Assembly: GCF_047302285.1 (NCBI RefSeq) | Contig: NZ_CP154845.1 | Coordinates: 3,658,001 to 3,722,000 of the forward strand | DNA length: 64,000 bases | From: Robertmurraya sp047302285 | GTDB taxonomy: Bacteria > Bacillota > Bacilli > Bacillales > Cytobacillaceae | Reading direction: 5' to 3' | Shown here: positions 53,157 to 61,120 of the stretch, piece after piece | Numbering within the stretch: the stretch's first letter is position 1 | Layout: each line of letters begins with the position of its first letter | Made by a program: the position numbers and the translations under genes | Notes under the pieces: model-generated | Told to the model about the DNA's origin: nothing | The model's database searches: none | What the model saw: the letters and a program-made list of their open reading frames with translations, nothing else

Positions 53157-54506
53157 AAAGCCTTCACTCCCGCATACATGTCCTTGATTATTTGGGTAAG
53201 TTTTACTGGGCTTTTTTTTAATGCCTTCATGGCCCCAGGAAGCAGGTGCTGTCGCGGTGTCGTGTCAAGGTTATACACGCTATACATCACATCGCTCAAT
53301 ATTTTTCCATAATCTCCATACATGCGTGGATTTTCGAGAAAATACGGTGCTTTCGCATATGTGCGCATATCCTTGCCCACAAAAGTATGATCAAGCTCCG
53401 CACTGTACTGATCCAGTGAGACTTTCGAATAATCACCCTTCAAAAGTGCCGCATCGATTGCTCTAGCCGCGGCTAGACCGGAACCGGCAGCTGAAATCCA
53501 TGCCTCGAACGGTGAACCCGGTGTTCAACGCAAAACCGGCTGCTTCCCCAACAACAACCAGGCCAGCTCTTGTCAAGTCATGGACCATGTCCTGTCCACC
53601 TTCAGCAACCATATGGCATCCGTACTCCAACAATTCTCCTTCTTTAAGAAATGGTTCAATGGCTGGGTGTGTCAAAAATCTGTCATGCAATTCCACAGAT
53701 GAATACCCTTTACCAACTAGGTCATCAAGTCTAAGCACTACTCCGATGGAAAGTGATTCTAGATTCGTATACAGAAATCCGCCTCCAGCGACGCCGTTGG
53801 TACAGTCGCCAACCACAGCATAGGCAACACCTTCGTCACCGGTTAAGTTAAAGCGCTCCTCAATAACATTTCGAGGTAATCGAATGACAGACTTTACGCC
53901 TACAGCCAAATGTTTCATAGGTTCCTTTGCTCGGATTCCCGCATCACGGCAAATAAACGAATTCACTCCGTCAGCAGCAACCACTACATGCGCACGCAAT
54001 TCGTCTTCGCCAGCACGAATGCCCACGATGGAGTCATTTTCCTTAACAAGAGTATCAACCTTGACGCCCGACATGAGCATAACGCCTGCCTCTTCACATT
54101 TGTTGGCCAACCATTCGTCCAGTTTAGCCCGTAGCACTGACACAGCCGTTACGGATTCTTTTAACCGTTTGTCACCATAATCCACGTTCACAAAGGAAGA
54201 TTCAGAAAGAAAGCTCAAGCAATTGCGGGTAATACGTCGTTCTATAGGGGCTTCATCAATAAACCCCGGCATGCATTCTTCCATAATACTGCAATAAAAA
54301 ACTCCACCTGACAGGTTTTTGCTGCCAGGGGTCTGACCGCGTTCCACCAAAAGTACAGAATGACCTTTAGTAGCCAACTGGTACGCCGTTACGCAACCGG
54401 CTACACCGGCTCCGACAACGATGACGTCAAAGTCCACATCGGTAGTTAAAACATCGTCCATCTTTTCCGTACCCCCTAAAGAGCGGGCGGCATGTAAAAT
54501 TTTCAT
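53153..54506 (-). pseudogene. FixC-type ETF:quinone oxidoreductase-like flavoprotein 2, frameshifted
   Basis: N-terminal FAD motif DVIVVGAGVAGCVTAYQLAT, ERGQTPGSKNLSGGVFY, VVAADGVNSFICRDAG, and EAAGFALNTGFTVRGMDF. Near 53495 the frame shifts: present frame ends in CRFRSSRG at 53463, whereas the next frame reads AAGSGLAAARAIDAALL and continues DYSKVSLDQYSAELDHTF to 53153. One base restores a full homologue of FixC1 (429 residues). Everything else is well preserved. ATG 54506 follows GAGGGCGAC; an in-frame ATG 45 bases on is possible. Confidence 0.8.
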
Positions 54507-54574
54507 GTCGCCCTCATTTCATTTATTAGCTCTTACAAAATCTCTTGATTATATAGCTTACTTCCAAAATTTCA

Positions 54575-56068
54575 TTACGCTTCAACTAATTGATCATTTA
54601 AAGTTTTGATTACATGGCGAGCTGCCACACGTCCTGAAGCATGAGCAAACCCGTTTGCTGTACCAGGAACATCTAAATTGTAAGTATCGCCGAAAAGTCC
54701 GCTTGCTTCGTTGCCCACGGCATAAAGACCAGGAATTGGGCGATAGTCTTTATCTGTAACTTGTAAATTGCCGTTTACGCGAATGCCGCCAATAGATACA
54801 AGTACGCTAGGCGCCATGTTGATTGCATAGAACGGTCCCTTACGCACAGGGCGTAAAAACTTAGCTGGTTTGAAGAACTGTGGATCATATCCATTGTCAC
54901 TTGCTTCGTTGTATTGTGCTATAGTTTCAGCAAGCACAGCTGGGTCAAGTCCAAGGTTTTTACCTAATTCCTCAATTGTTTCTCCCTTGAATGCAATTCC
55001 ATCCGCCACGTCTTGATCAAGTTCTTCCTGAAGACTTGTAAGCTTCTGGTGATACTCAATGAAGTCACCAAGGCCGATGTCAGAGCCATCTACCATGAGA
55101 TGGTTTACAGTATCAGTGTCAATAATAGAATACACTACTCCATCTGGCTGCTTAGCAACTGTATTACCAGCATCAGCAAAGCTCATCGCCACTTCTTCGC
55201 TAGCAAAACGGCGGCCAGTTTTGTTTACCCATAGAACAGGTTGAGAGCCAGCACCGCTTACATGGGAAGTAAGAGTTTTCGTACGAGCACAAGGAATAAT
55301 CATTAAGGCGCCTAAACTTTCTGTGTCAGCACCAACTTCAAGTGCTATCCTTAGTCCGTCGCCTGTGTTTTCTGTAGGCACACTTTGATAAGTGTCATGA
55401 GCAGTACGATATAACCATGAATACTTCTCACACATGTCTGGGTTGTTACCGAAGCCACCAGAGGCGATAATGGCTGCCTTACAGCCGACGTTCATGATGT
55501 TTCCTTCTGAATCCAAAGCTTGAACACCCACAACGGCTCCGTCATCCATTAAGATCTTCTTAGCTGGTGTTGAAGTGAAAATATCCACTCCTGCATTGAG
55601 GCAGTTACGCAATAACACTTCTTGAACACGTGCTCCTAAACCATCTGGTCTGTGGAAGCTGTAAAGTTCATGTGGCTGGTCGTATGCGTAAATTGTTACA
55701 TCAGTAAAAACGATTCCCATATTTCTCATAATTTCAATTGTTTCCGCTGTGTTGTCCACCTGCATACGGACAACATCCGGATTAGCACGATGATGGCTGT
55801 AATCGATATAGCGACGGTAAGCTTCCTCACGTGTAGGAAAATGTTTTCCCTCATGATCTGGTACTTTACGTTCTTTTTGCTCAATAGATTCAAAAGCAGC
55901 AGTTCCTTCTGCATAAATCGAAGATCCACCTGTTTCTGCCATCTTTTCTAGCAATGCAACACGTAAACCTCCTTGAGCTGCTGTAAGAGCCGCAGATTTA
56001 CCTGAGCCTCCTCCACCAATAACGACAAGATCGTATTCTACGTCAAAAGAGATTTTCTCATTAGCCAT
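54575..56068 (-). CDS. FrdA/urocanate-reductase-like FAD-dependent oxidoreductase
   Basis: About 497 residues, soluble, no signal peptide. FAD-binding fold: YDLVVIGGGGSGKSAALTAA, EKMAETGGSS, AAIIASGGFGNNPDMC, IPGLYAVGNEASGLFGDTYN and GTANGFAHASGRVAARH. The middle VNKTGRRFASEE keeps the Arg region of the fumarate-reductase class, but the HTMGG His motif is VSIGGI, so the active site differs from true fumarate reductase. It probably reduces (or oxidises) a C-C double bond. Lies between EtfA2 and FixC2, taking the ACAD's place in the Fix module. Start ATG 56068 (GGGAGG); ATG 56074 is too close. Confidence 0.82.
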   Translation of the reverse strand: MANEKISFDVEYDLVVIGGGGSGKSAALTAAQGGLRVALLEKMAETGGSSIYAEGTAAFESIEQKERKVPDHEGKHFPTREEAYRRYIDYSHHRANPDVVRMQVDNTAETIEIMRNMGIVFTDVTIYAYDQPHELYSFHRPDGLGARVQEVLLRNCLNAGVDIFTSTPAKKILMDDGAVVGVQALDSEGNIMNVGCKAAIIASGGFGNNPDMCEKYSWLYRTAHDTYQSVPTENTGDGLRIALEVGADTESLGALMIIPCARTKTLTSHVSGAGSQPVLWVNKTGRRFASEEVAMSFADAGNTVAKQPDGVVYSIIDTDTVNHLMVDGSDIGLGDFIEYHQKLTSLQEELDQDVADGIAFKGETIEELGKNLGLDPAVLAETIAQYNEASDNGYDPQFFKPAKFLRPVRKGPFYAINMAPSVLVSIGGIRVNGNLQVTDKDYRPIPGLYAVGNEASGLFGDTYNLDVPGTANGFAHASGRVAARHVIKTLNDQLVEA

Positions 56069-56105
56069 GTTCATTTTCCTCCCTATAATTATTATTAATG
56101 TTTTT

Positions 56106-57044
56106 TTATGCTACGGGCGCTCCAATATTCTTGAATGCCTCAGTAAGCGCAGGAACGACTTTGTACAAATCACCAACGATACCATAGTTGCAGTTTTTGA
56201 ATATTCTTGCATCTGGATCATTGTTGATGGCCACCACTGCTTTGGCGTCACTAACGCCAGACACATGGTGCGGCTGCCCAGAAATGCCAACAGCGATATA
56301 AAGATCTGGTGCAATCTGGTTATGAGATGATCCGACGACACTTTGTGAAGTAAACCAACGCATATCGTCGCAAACAGGTAATGTACAACCTGTTTCTGCC
56401 TGCATTGCTTCTGCTAGTTCCCCAATTAGCTTCAAGTCATCCTTAGATTTCAAGCCCCTACCTACACCGACAACACGGGATGCTGTCAACAATCCAGAGC
56501 TGTCTCTACCGGTCTCGATGGTTTCTAGCAATTTTAGCGAGGTGCCAGGATCCTCAACTTTCATGAGTTCCACTGGGGTAGTATGCGTGGAAGATACATC
56601 CATGTCTTCCCCATCATAAATCACGGCAAGTACACCCTGAACCTCAATGTCTGCTAAGGCTTTGCCTTCTGCCGTGGACCTGCTTACTACAATACTCTCG
56701 TCATCTGCAGTTAGAACACGAACGGCACCGATTAAGGTAGCATTCAGTTTTGCTGCGACAGCACCAAGAAGTATACGTCCAACAGGTGCATCAGACGCTA
56801 GCACCGCTCCGGGAGCAGCACCTTCAGCCGCTTGTGCTACCTGCGTAGCATAAGCATCCGCAGGAATGCCCTCTGCTGTCTCAAAGCAAAGCACCCGGTC
56901 AAAACCTAATCCGACCATGGAATCTGCCAAAGCACGCGGCCCCACAACAGCCGCTACAACTTCGCCGCCAAGCTTGCGGGCTGCATCAAGCATACCGCCG
57001 GCCCGACGTTCGTCTACAATAATAATCCAGCTATTCATATCCAT
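56106..57044 (-). CDS. Electron transfer flavoprotein alpha subunit 2 (FixB-like)
   Basis: 312 residues. N-terminal domain is rich in Ala/Gly (AGGMLDAARKLGGEVVAAVV); FAD domain has VVGVGRGLKSKDDLKLIGEL, VGSSHNQIAPDLYIAVGISG, HHVSGVSDAKAVVAINNDPD, YGIVGDLYKVVPALTEAF. Parallels EtfA1 but is clearly diverged and G+C-richer. GAGGTGAATCTAT precedes ATG 57044. Partner of EtfB2, 37 bases before the FrdA-like gene. Confidence 0.88.
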   Translation of the reverse strand: MDMNSWIIIVDERRAGGMLDAARKLGGEVVAAVVGPRALADSMVGLGFDRVLCFETAEGIPADAYATQVAQAAEGAAPGAVLASDAPVGRILLGAVAAKLNATLIGAVRVLTADDESIVVSRSTAEGKALADIEVQGVLAVIYDGEDMDVSSTHTTPVELMKVEDPGTSLKLLETIETGRDSSGLLTASRVVGVGRGLKSKDDLKLIGELAEAMQAETGCTLPVCDDMRWFTSQSVVGSSHNQIAPDLYIAVGISGQPHHVSGVSDAKAVVAINNDPDARIFKNCNYGIVGDLYKVVPALTEAFKNIGAPVA

Positions 57045-57100
57045 ATAGATTCACCTCATTCTCCTTTTAGTTTCAAGGACTTTCGGCACTGATTTCTTTA

Positions 57101-57832
57101 TCACAATATGCCGTCTGCACGCAGAGCAGCAACTAGCTGTTCGCTTGCGATTACAGGGTCGCTTCCATCTATAATTCGTGCAGGAGGCGTATAAGGGAGT
57201 TTCGTTCCCTTGGAATTAACAGTATTCTCGAAGTTAAGACCTAAATCAGCCAATGTCAATTTTTCTATAGGCTTTTTCCGTGCTGCTAGTATTTCCCTCA
57301 TGCTTGGTGCCTTCTGCTCTGCCCGACTTGCTGAAACAGCTAATACCACAGGGCTTTTCACTTCAAGTACTTGGGAAGAGTTGCCCACTTTTCGTGTCAC
57401 TTGCAGATTCCCCTGCTCTGTTGATGCCGAAATAACTCCGGCTACAGCCGGCCAATCAAGCTGTCCCACTAATGCGGAAACCACGCCGTAATCCCAAACT
57501 GAATCGCCGATAAGCACTGCATCAACTTCTTCAATGCGACGAATGGCTGCTGCAAGAATGGCACCTGTCACAGAGCTATTTACCTCACTCTGAGCATCAG
57601 TAACCGTCACGGTACGCACTGCTCCTCGAGAAGCAGCATACGCAACGTCACCATCACCTATCGTTAGACCGATAATTTCCCCACCGTCTGCTATTGAACA
57701 AGCTATCTCCATTGCCGTTGGGTCGTCATCGCTTGCTGACATTTTCACGCCCTGCCAGTCAACACTCCCGTCTATTCCCACTCGGGCGTCCTGTGGGTTT
57801 CTTGACCATTTAAATACAACGATGATTTTCAT
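57101..57832 (-). CDS. Electron transfer flavoprotein beta subunit 2 (FixA-like)
   Basis: About 243 residues from ATG 57832. Start IIVVFKWSRNPQDARVG differs from FixA1 (the CYKWVP motif is FKWSRNP). Then DDDPTAMEIACSIADGGEI, LIGDSVWDYGVVSALVGQLD and C-terminal REILAARKKPIEK. Core region for AMP/FAD binding is present. An in-frame ATG at 57844 is also possible. Directly after SDR, 24 bases. Confidence 0.83.
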   Translation of the reverse strand: MKIIVVFKWSRNPQDARVGIDGSVDWQGVKMSASDDDPTAMEIACSIADGGEIIGLTIGDGDVAYAASRGAVRTVTVTDAQSEVNSSVTGAILAAAIRRIEEVDAVLIGDSVWDYGVVSALVGQLDWPAVAGVISASTEQGNLQVTRKVGNSSQVLEVKSPVVLAVSASRAEQKAPSMREILAARKKPIEKLTLADLGLNFENTVNSKGTKLPYTPPARIIDGSDPVIASEQLVAALRADGIL

Positions 57833-57855
57833 CGGACTCCCCATTTCTCTTATAT

Positions 57856-58614
57856 TTAATGTGCAGTTTGTCCCGCATCCACAGAATAGACAGAACCTGT
57901 CATGAAAGAAGCCATTGGAGATGCCAGTAACAGGACGATACCCACTATTTCTTCTGGAGTAGCGATGCGATTGGCTGCGTTGAATGACTTACATAATTCC
58001 TTCATTTCCGGATCATCCATCCAAGGAGCAGTCATTTCTGTCGCTGTAAAGCCGGGAGCGATTACATTAATACGCAGATTATCTTTGGCGTATTCGAGGG
58101 CTGCAGCCTTGGAAAGTCCCGCGGCACCATGCTTGGCAGCCACATAGGGGGCCATTCCCGGGTCTGCGACAAGACTGACCACTGAGCCATTGTTAATGAT
58201 CGCACCACCACCCTGCTTCAGCATTTCGGGTATTTCATATTTCATACATAGAAATAATCCCTTGAGGTCGACATTTATGATTTTGTCAAAATCCTCTTCG
58301 GTCTGCTCCGCAATATTGGCCGTCACTGGCAAAAGACCAGCGTTGTTAAAGGCCACATCGAGGCGCCCGTACGTTTTCACTGTCGTATTGACGATATTCT
58401 GCACATCTGAGGAAACGCTTACATCTCCTTTTACAAAGATTGCTTCGCCGCCTACTTCCTTGATACGGGCCAGAGTTTCATCACAGTGGCTACGTCCGGC
58501 TAAAACCAATTTAGCACCCCGCTCCGCAAAGGCCACAGCCACTGCTTGGCCGATACCCGATCTTGCACCGGTGATAAGAACCACCTGACCAGTAAAGTCA
58601 AATAATTGTTTCAA
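57856..58614 (-). CDS. Short-chain dehydrogenase/reductase
   Basis: 252 residues. Classical SDR: GQVVLITGARSGIGQAVAVA (TGxxxGIG), LDVAFNNAG (NNAG), catalytic Ser in NGSVVSL, MAPYVAAKHGAAGLS (YxxxK), LRINVIAPGFTATEM (PG). NAD(P)-dependent oxidation/reduction of an alcohol/ketone. First gene of operon 2; TTG 58614 follows GGGGGGAAAACC. A Crp/Fnr-type palindrome lies 25 bases upstream. Could make the substrate for the FrdA-like enzyme. Confidence 0.88.
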   Translation of the reverse strand: MKQLFDFTGQVVLITGARSGIGQAVAVAFAERGAKLVLAGRSHCDETLARIKEVGGEAIFVKGDVSVSSDVQNIVNTTVKTYGRLDVAFNNAGLLPVTANIAEQTEEDFDKIINVDLKGLFLCMKYEIPEMLKQGGGAIINNGSVVSLVADPGMAPYVAAKHGAAGLSKAAALEYAKDNLRINVIAPGFTATEMTAPWMDDPEMKELCKSFNAANRIATPEEIVGIVLLLASPMASFMTGSVYSVDAGQTAH

Positions 58615-58639
58615 GGTTTTCCCCCCTAGATAAAAAATA

Positions 58640-58657
58640 TTGTGATCATTTTCACAA
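58640..58657. promoter_or_regulatory. Crp/Fnr-type palindrome D upstream of operon 2
   Basis: Perfect TTGTGA-TCATTT-TCACAA (extended ATTGTGA/TCACAAT). Proximal end 25 bases before the SDR start, the same distance as site A from the OYE gene (24). A weak TTTATC is 17 bases from TTGTGA. Confidence 0.65.
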
Positions 58658-58689
58658 TTTAATCTTAGTAAGTATGGATTGAATTGTCA

Positions 58690-58705
58690 TTGGAGGAACC
58701 TCCAA
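58690..58705. promoter_or_regulatory. 16-base palindrome, candidate activator site
   Basis: TTGGAGG-AA-CCTCCAA in the 200-base region between the sigma-54 activator gene and SDR; about 76 bases upstream of the SDR start. May be a UAS for the adjacent activator or for another regulator. No -24/-12 element found next to it. Confidence 0.4.
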
Positions 58706-58734
58706 ACTTCTTTAGATGTTGTATACAATAAGAA

Positions 58735-58786
58735 AGCACACTCCTACGGAAGCAACCATCAATGTTCTGCTTCTTTAAAGTGTGCT
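58735..58786 (-). terminator. Terminator of the sigma-54 activator gene
   Basis: Nested hairpin AGCACACT/AGTGTGCT with inner GAAGCA/TGCTTC, 33 bases after the stop at 58819; T tract moderate. Confidence 0.6.
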
Positions 58787-58818
58787 ATCCCCATATTACA
58801 AAAATGATAAAGTAATTT

Positions 58819-60792
58819 TTAGAGACCATATTGTCTGATTTTACGATAAAGGGTCGCCCTGCTAATGCCTAAGGCCCGAGCAGCATCGGAAACATTATGA
58901 CCGGAATTCTGCAAGGCCTGTCTGATCCTTTCCATCTCTGCATCATGAACGTGTATTTCTTCGCTCGATGCTGAGGTGAGTAGGATTTCTTCAGGCAGGT
59001 TTTCCGGCCGGATAATGCCGTCATCGGTAATGCTGGCGGCATAAGTAAGACAATTCTCTAATTGGCGTACATTTCCAGGCCAGGAATACTTCAGCAGGAT
59101 GGTTTTAGCTGCTCGGTTCAATGTCGCGGAAGGGATTCCTCGTTTTTGAGCTAGAGCGGACAGGAAATGTTCGCTGAGAAGCAGAATATCTTGCCCTCGT
59201 TCCCGTAAGGGTGGGATGACAATTTTGAAAATAGCAAACCGATAATATAAATCTTCTCGAAACTGGCCCTTTTTCACGAGGTCCAATAAATTTTTGTTTG
59301 TTGCGGCGATAAGCTGAAAGTCTGTCTGGATGGGGCGGGTGCCGCCGATCCTCACAATTTGTTTGTCTTCTAATACACGTAACAAGAGCGGCTGGAGTTC
59401 CAAGGGGAGTTCGCCAATTTCATCTAGAAACAAAGTACCGTTACTGGCATACTCAATTTTCCCTAGGCGACCATGACGTTCCGCTCCCGTGAACGAGCCA
59501 CCCTCATAACCGAATAATTCGCTTTCGGCTAAGGTTCTTGAGATGGATCCACAGTTTACGGCGACGAACCGACGGTTAGGGCGGCTAATATTATGGATAG
59601 CACGCGCGAATAGTTCTTTGCCGGTCCCACTTTCGCCTTGGAGCAGGATATTGGATTCGCTCCTAGCAAAACGTCGGACCAATGAGACAGTTTCTCTGAT
59701 CGATGCAGAAGAGCCGATAATAGCTGCAAAAGGGTCACCTTTTTCCGTGACATAGGCCCGCTTGTTGCGTTTCATGGAGATGAGACAGCCGAATCGGCTG
59801 CCTTGATGATCTTTGATAGGACGGACCGAGCATTGGAATAGGCCGAGCTTAGGTATGGTTACTTCATTATTGGACAAGGACTGGCTGGATTTAAGCGCCT
59901 TCTTTATCTTGGGCTGTTCGCCGAGGAGGCTGTCGAGCGGCCGGCCAATCAAGCTGCTGCCCACATGCCGGAACAAAGAGACAGCAGCTTGGCTGGCATA
60001 GATGATCGATCCACGGTTGTCGATCGTGATTAGTGCTTCATCCGAAACTTCATTGATAGCTTTATCCATTTCCTTATACAAAGTAAGCTGAAATTCTTTC
60101 TGAATCAGCGTGGCGATCGAGGCGGCGAGACTCAAATTCAAAGAATTCACACATTGGAAATTGACAGTAGCGATACTCAGAATTCCGACTAAATTGTTCT
60201 TGATATCGAAAATAGGAGCGGAAGAACTGGCTACGTCTTGGAAATCGTCAAGGTAAATTTCCGGCCCGCAGACTTGTATAGGCCGTTTCAAGACAGTGGC
60301 TAAGTTCATGGCGGAGGTGCCAATCGTTTGCTCGTTCCAAACTGCCCCTGGCATCAAATTGAAAATCTCGTAAGCTATTTTATTGTTTTTCCCGAGCATA
60401 GTGAGCAGAAAGACACCGTTGGGGTCGGAAAGAAAAATATCGTAGTTGGTATGCAATAAAGGCTCAAATTGGCGCAAACTTGTAAGAGTAGCATTAATGA
60501 GAATACGATTTTCAACGAGTAGATTATCCAAATCCTCTTTCGGAACGACTGGACTCATTCGCGGGGATTGATTAACCTCAAGTCCATAATTATGGGAACG
60601 AATCCAGGAGTCTACAATTTCTGGCTGGACGAGGTCGACTTCTGACGGATCTACATCCCCATTGAGGATTTCTAGTTTTAATTGTTTGACCCGTTCGATG
60701 TAGATCTTATCTTCAGTTCGAATGCTCTGAGTGAAAACAGATTGTTCACTATTGCGGATGATCGAACTGAGTATTAAATCAGTGTTATTCAT
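58819..60792 (-). CDS. Sigma-54-dependent activator (AcoR-like, GAF-PAS-AAA-HTH)
   Basis: About 657 residues from ATG 60792 (AGGAGGATTTAT site). N-terminal GAF-like sensor to about 230, PAS-like region around 270-330 (VSDEALITIDNRGSIIYASQ), AAA+ ATPase (GESGTGKELFARAI, GYEGGSFTGAERHG, LFLDEIGELPLELQP), and C-terminal Fis-type HTH (VSDAARALGISRATLYRKIR). The GAFTGA loop contacting sigma-54 is GSFTGA, seen in other members. It hydrolyses ATP to open SigL promoters when the GAF domain senses a signal. Adjacent to SDR/etf-2 and upstream of PucR. Confidence 0.9.
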   Translation of the reverse strand: MNNTDLILSSIIRNSEQSVFTQSIRTEDKIYIERVKQLKLEILNGDVDPSEVDLVQPEIVDSWIRSHNYGLEVNQSPRMSPVVPKEDLDNLLVENRILINATLTSLRQFEPLLHTNYDIFLSDPNGVFLLTMLGKNNKIAYEIFNLMPGAVWNEQTIGTSAMNLATVLKRPIQVCGPEIYLDDFQDVASSSAPIFDIKNNLVGILSIATVNFQCVNSLNLSLAASIATLIQKEFQLTLYKEMDKAINEVSDEALITIDNRGSIIYASQAAVSLFRHVGSSLIGRPLDSLLGEQPKIKKALKSSQSLSNNEVTIPKLGLFQCSVRPIKDHQGSRFGCLISMKRNKRAYVTEKGDPFAAIIGSSASIRETVSLVRRFARSESNILLQGESGTGKELFARAIHNISRPNRRFVAVNCGSISRTLAESELFGYEGGSFTGAERHGRLGKIEYASNGTLFLDEIGELPLELQPLLLRVLEDKQIVRIGGTRPIQTDFQLIAATNKNLLDLVKKGQFREDLYYRFAIFKIVIPPLRERGQDILLLSEHFLSALAQKRGIPSATLNRAAKTILLKYSWPGNVRQLENCLTYAASITDDGIIRPENLPEEILLTSASSEEIHVHDAEMERIRQALQNSGHNVSDAARALGISRATLYRKIRQYGL

Positions 60793-61120
60793 ATAAATCC
60801 TCCTAGTGAAACTCGGTATGTAGTATGTTTCGTTGTTGGATAAGCTTGTTATAACGCTATTATATGGCATGAAATGCTAGGACTACGATGCAAATTGTAA
60901 CAAAAAAGGAAATATTACCGTTTAATATGAGAATTATTGTATTATTTTCCGGCATAATTCGAGATTTCACAGAGACAATTAGGCCTTAACTGAAAATACT
61001 ATTCTTTAAAAGCTTGATATGACGCTATTTAGAGCCTTTTTTATAAATCGGCATGATTTTTGCATGTATGAACAAATGAAATAGAAATTGATATGTTTAT
61101 ATTCAGAAAGGTGATGCGTA
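60793..61120. other. Divergent control region of activator and PucR genes
   Basis: Direct repeats AAGCTTGTTATAACGCTATT (60842-60861) and AAGCTTGATATGACGCTATT (61010-61029) match in 18 of 20 positions, 168 bases apart. They flank this region, one before each gene. The sigma-54 promoter follows the second. RBS AAAGGTGAT precedes 61121. Confidence 0.5.
61049..61064 (+). promoter_or_regulatory. Sigma-54 (SigL) -24/-12 promoter of the PucR gene
   Basis: CGGCATGATTTTTGCA: GG (61050-61051) and GC (61062-61063) separated by exactly 10 bases, with TTGCA at the -12 element; consensus TGGCAC-N5-TTGCA. Start codon 57 bases downstream. The adjacent activator gene supports it. Confidence 0.68.

Noticed and set aside
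58615..58734. A sigma-54 promoter for SDR-etf-2
   Set aside because: No GG-N10-GC element found on the minus strand; site D and a weak TTTATC box are the visible candidates.
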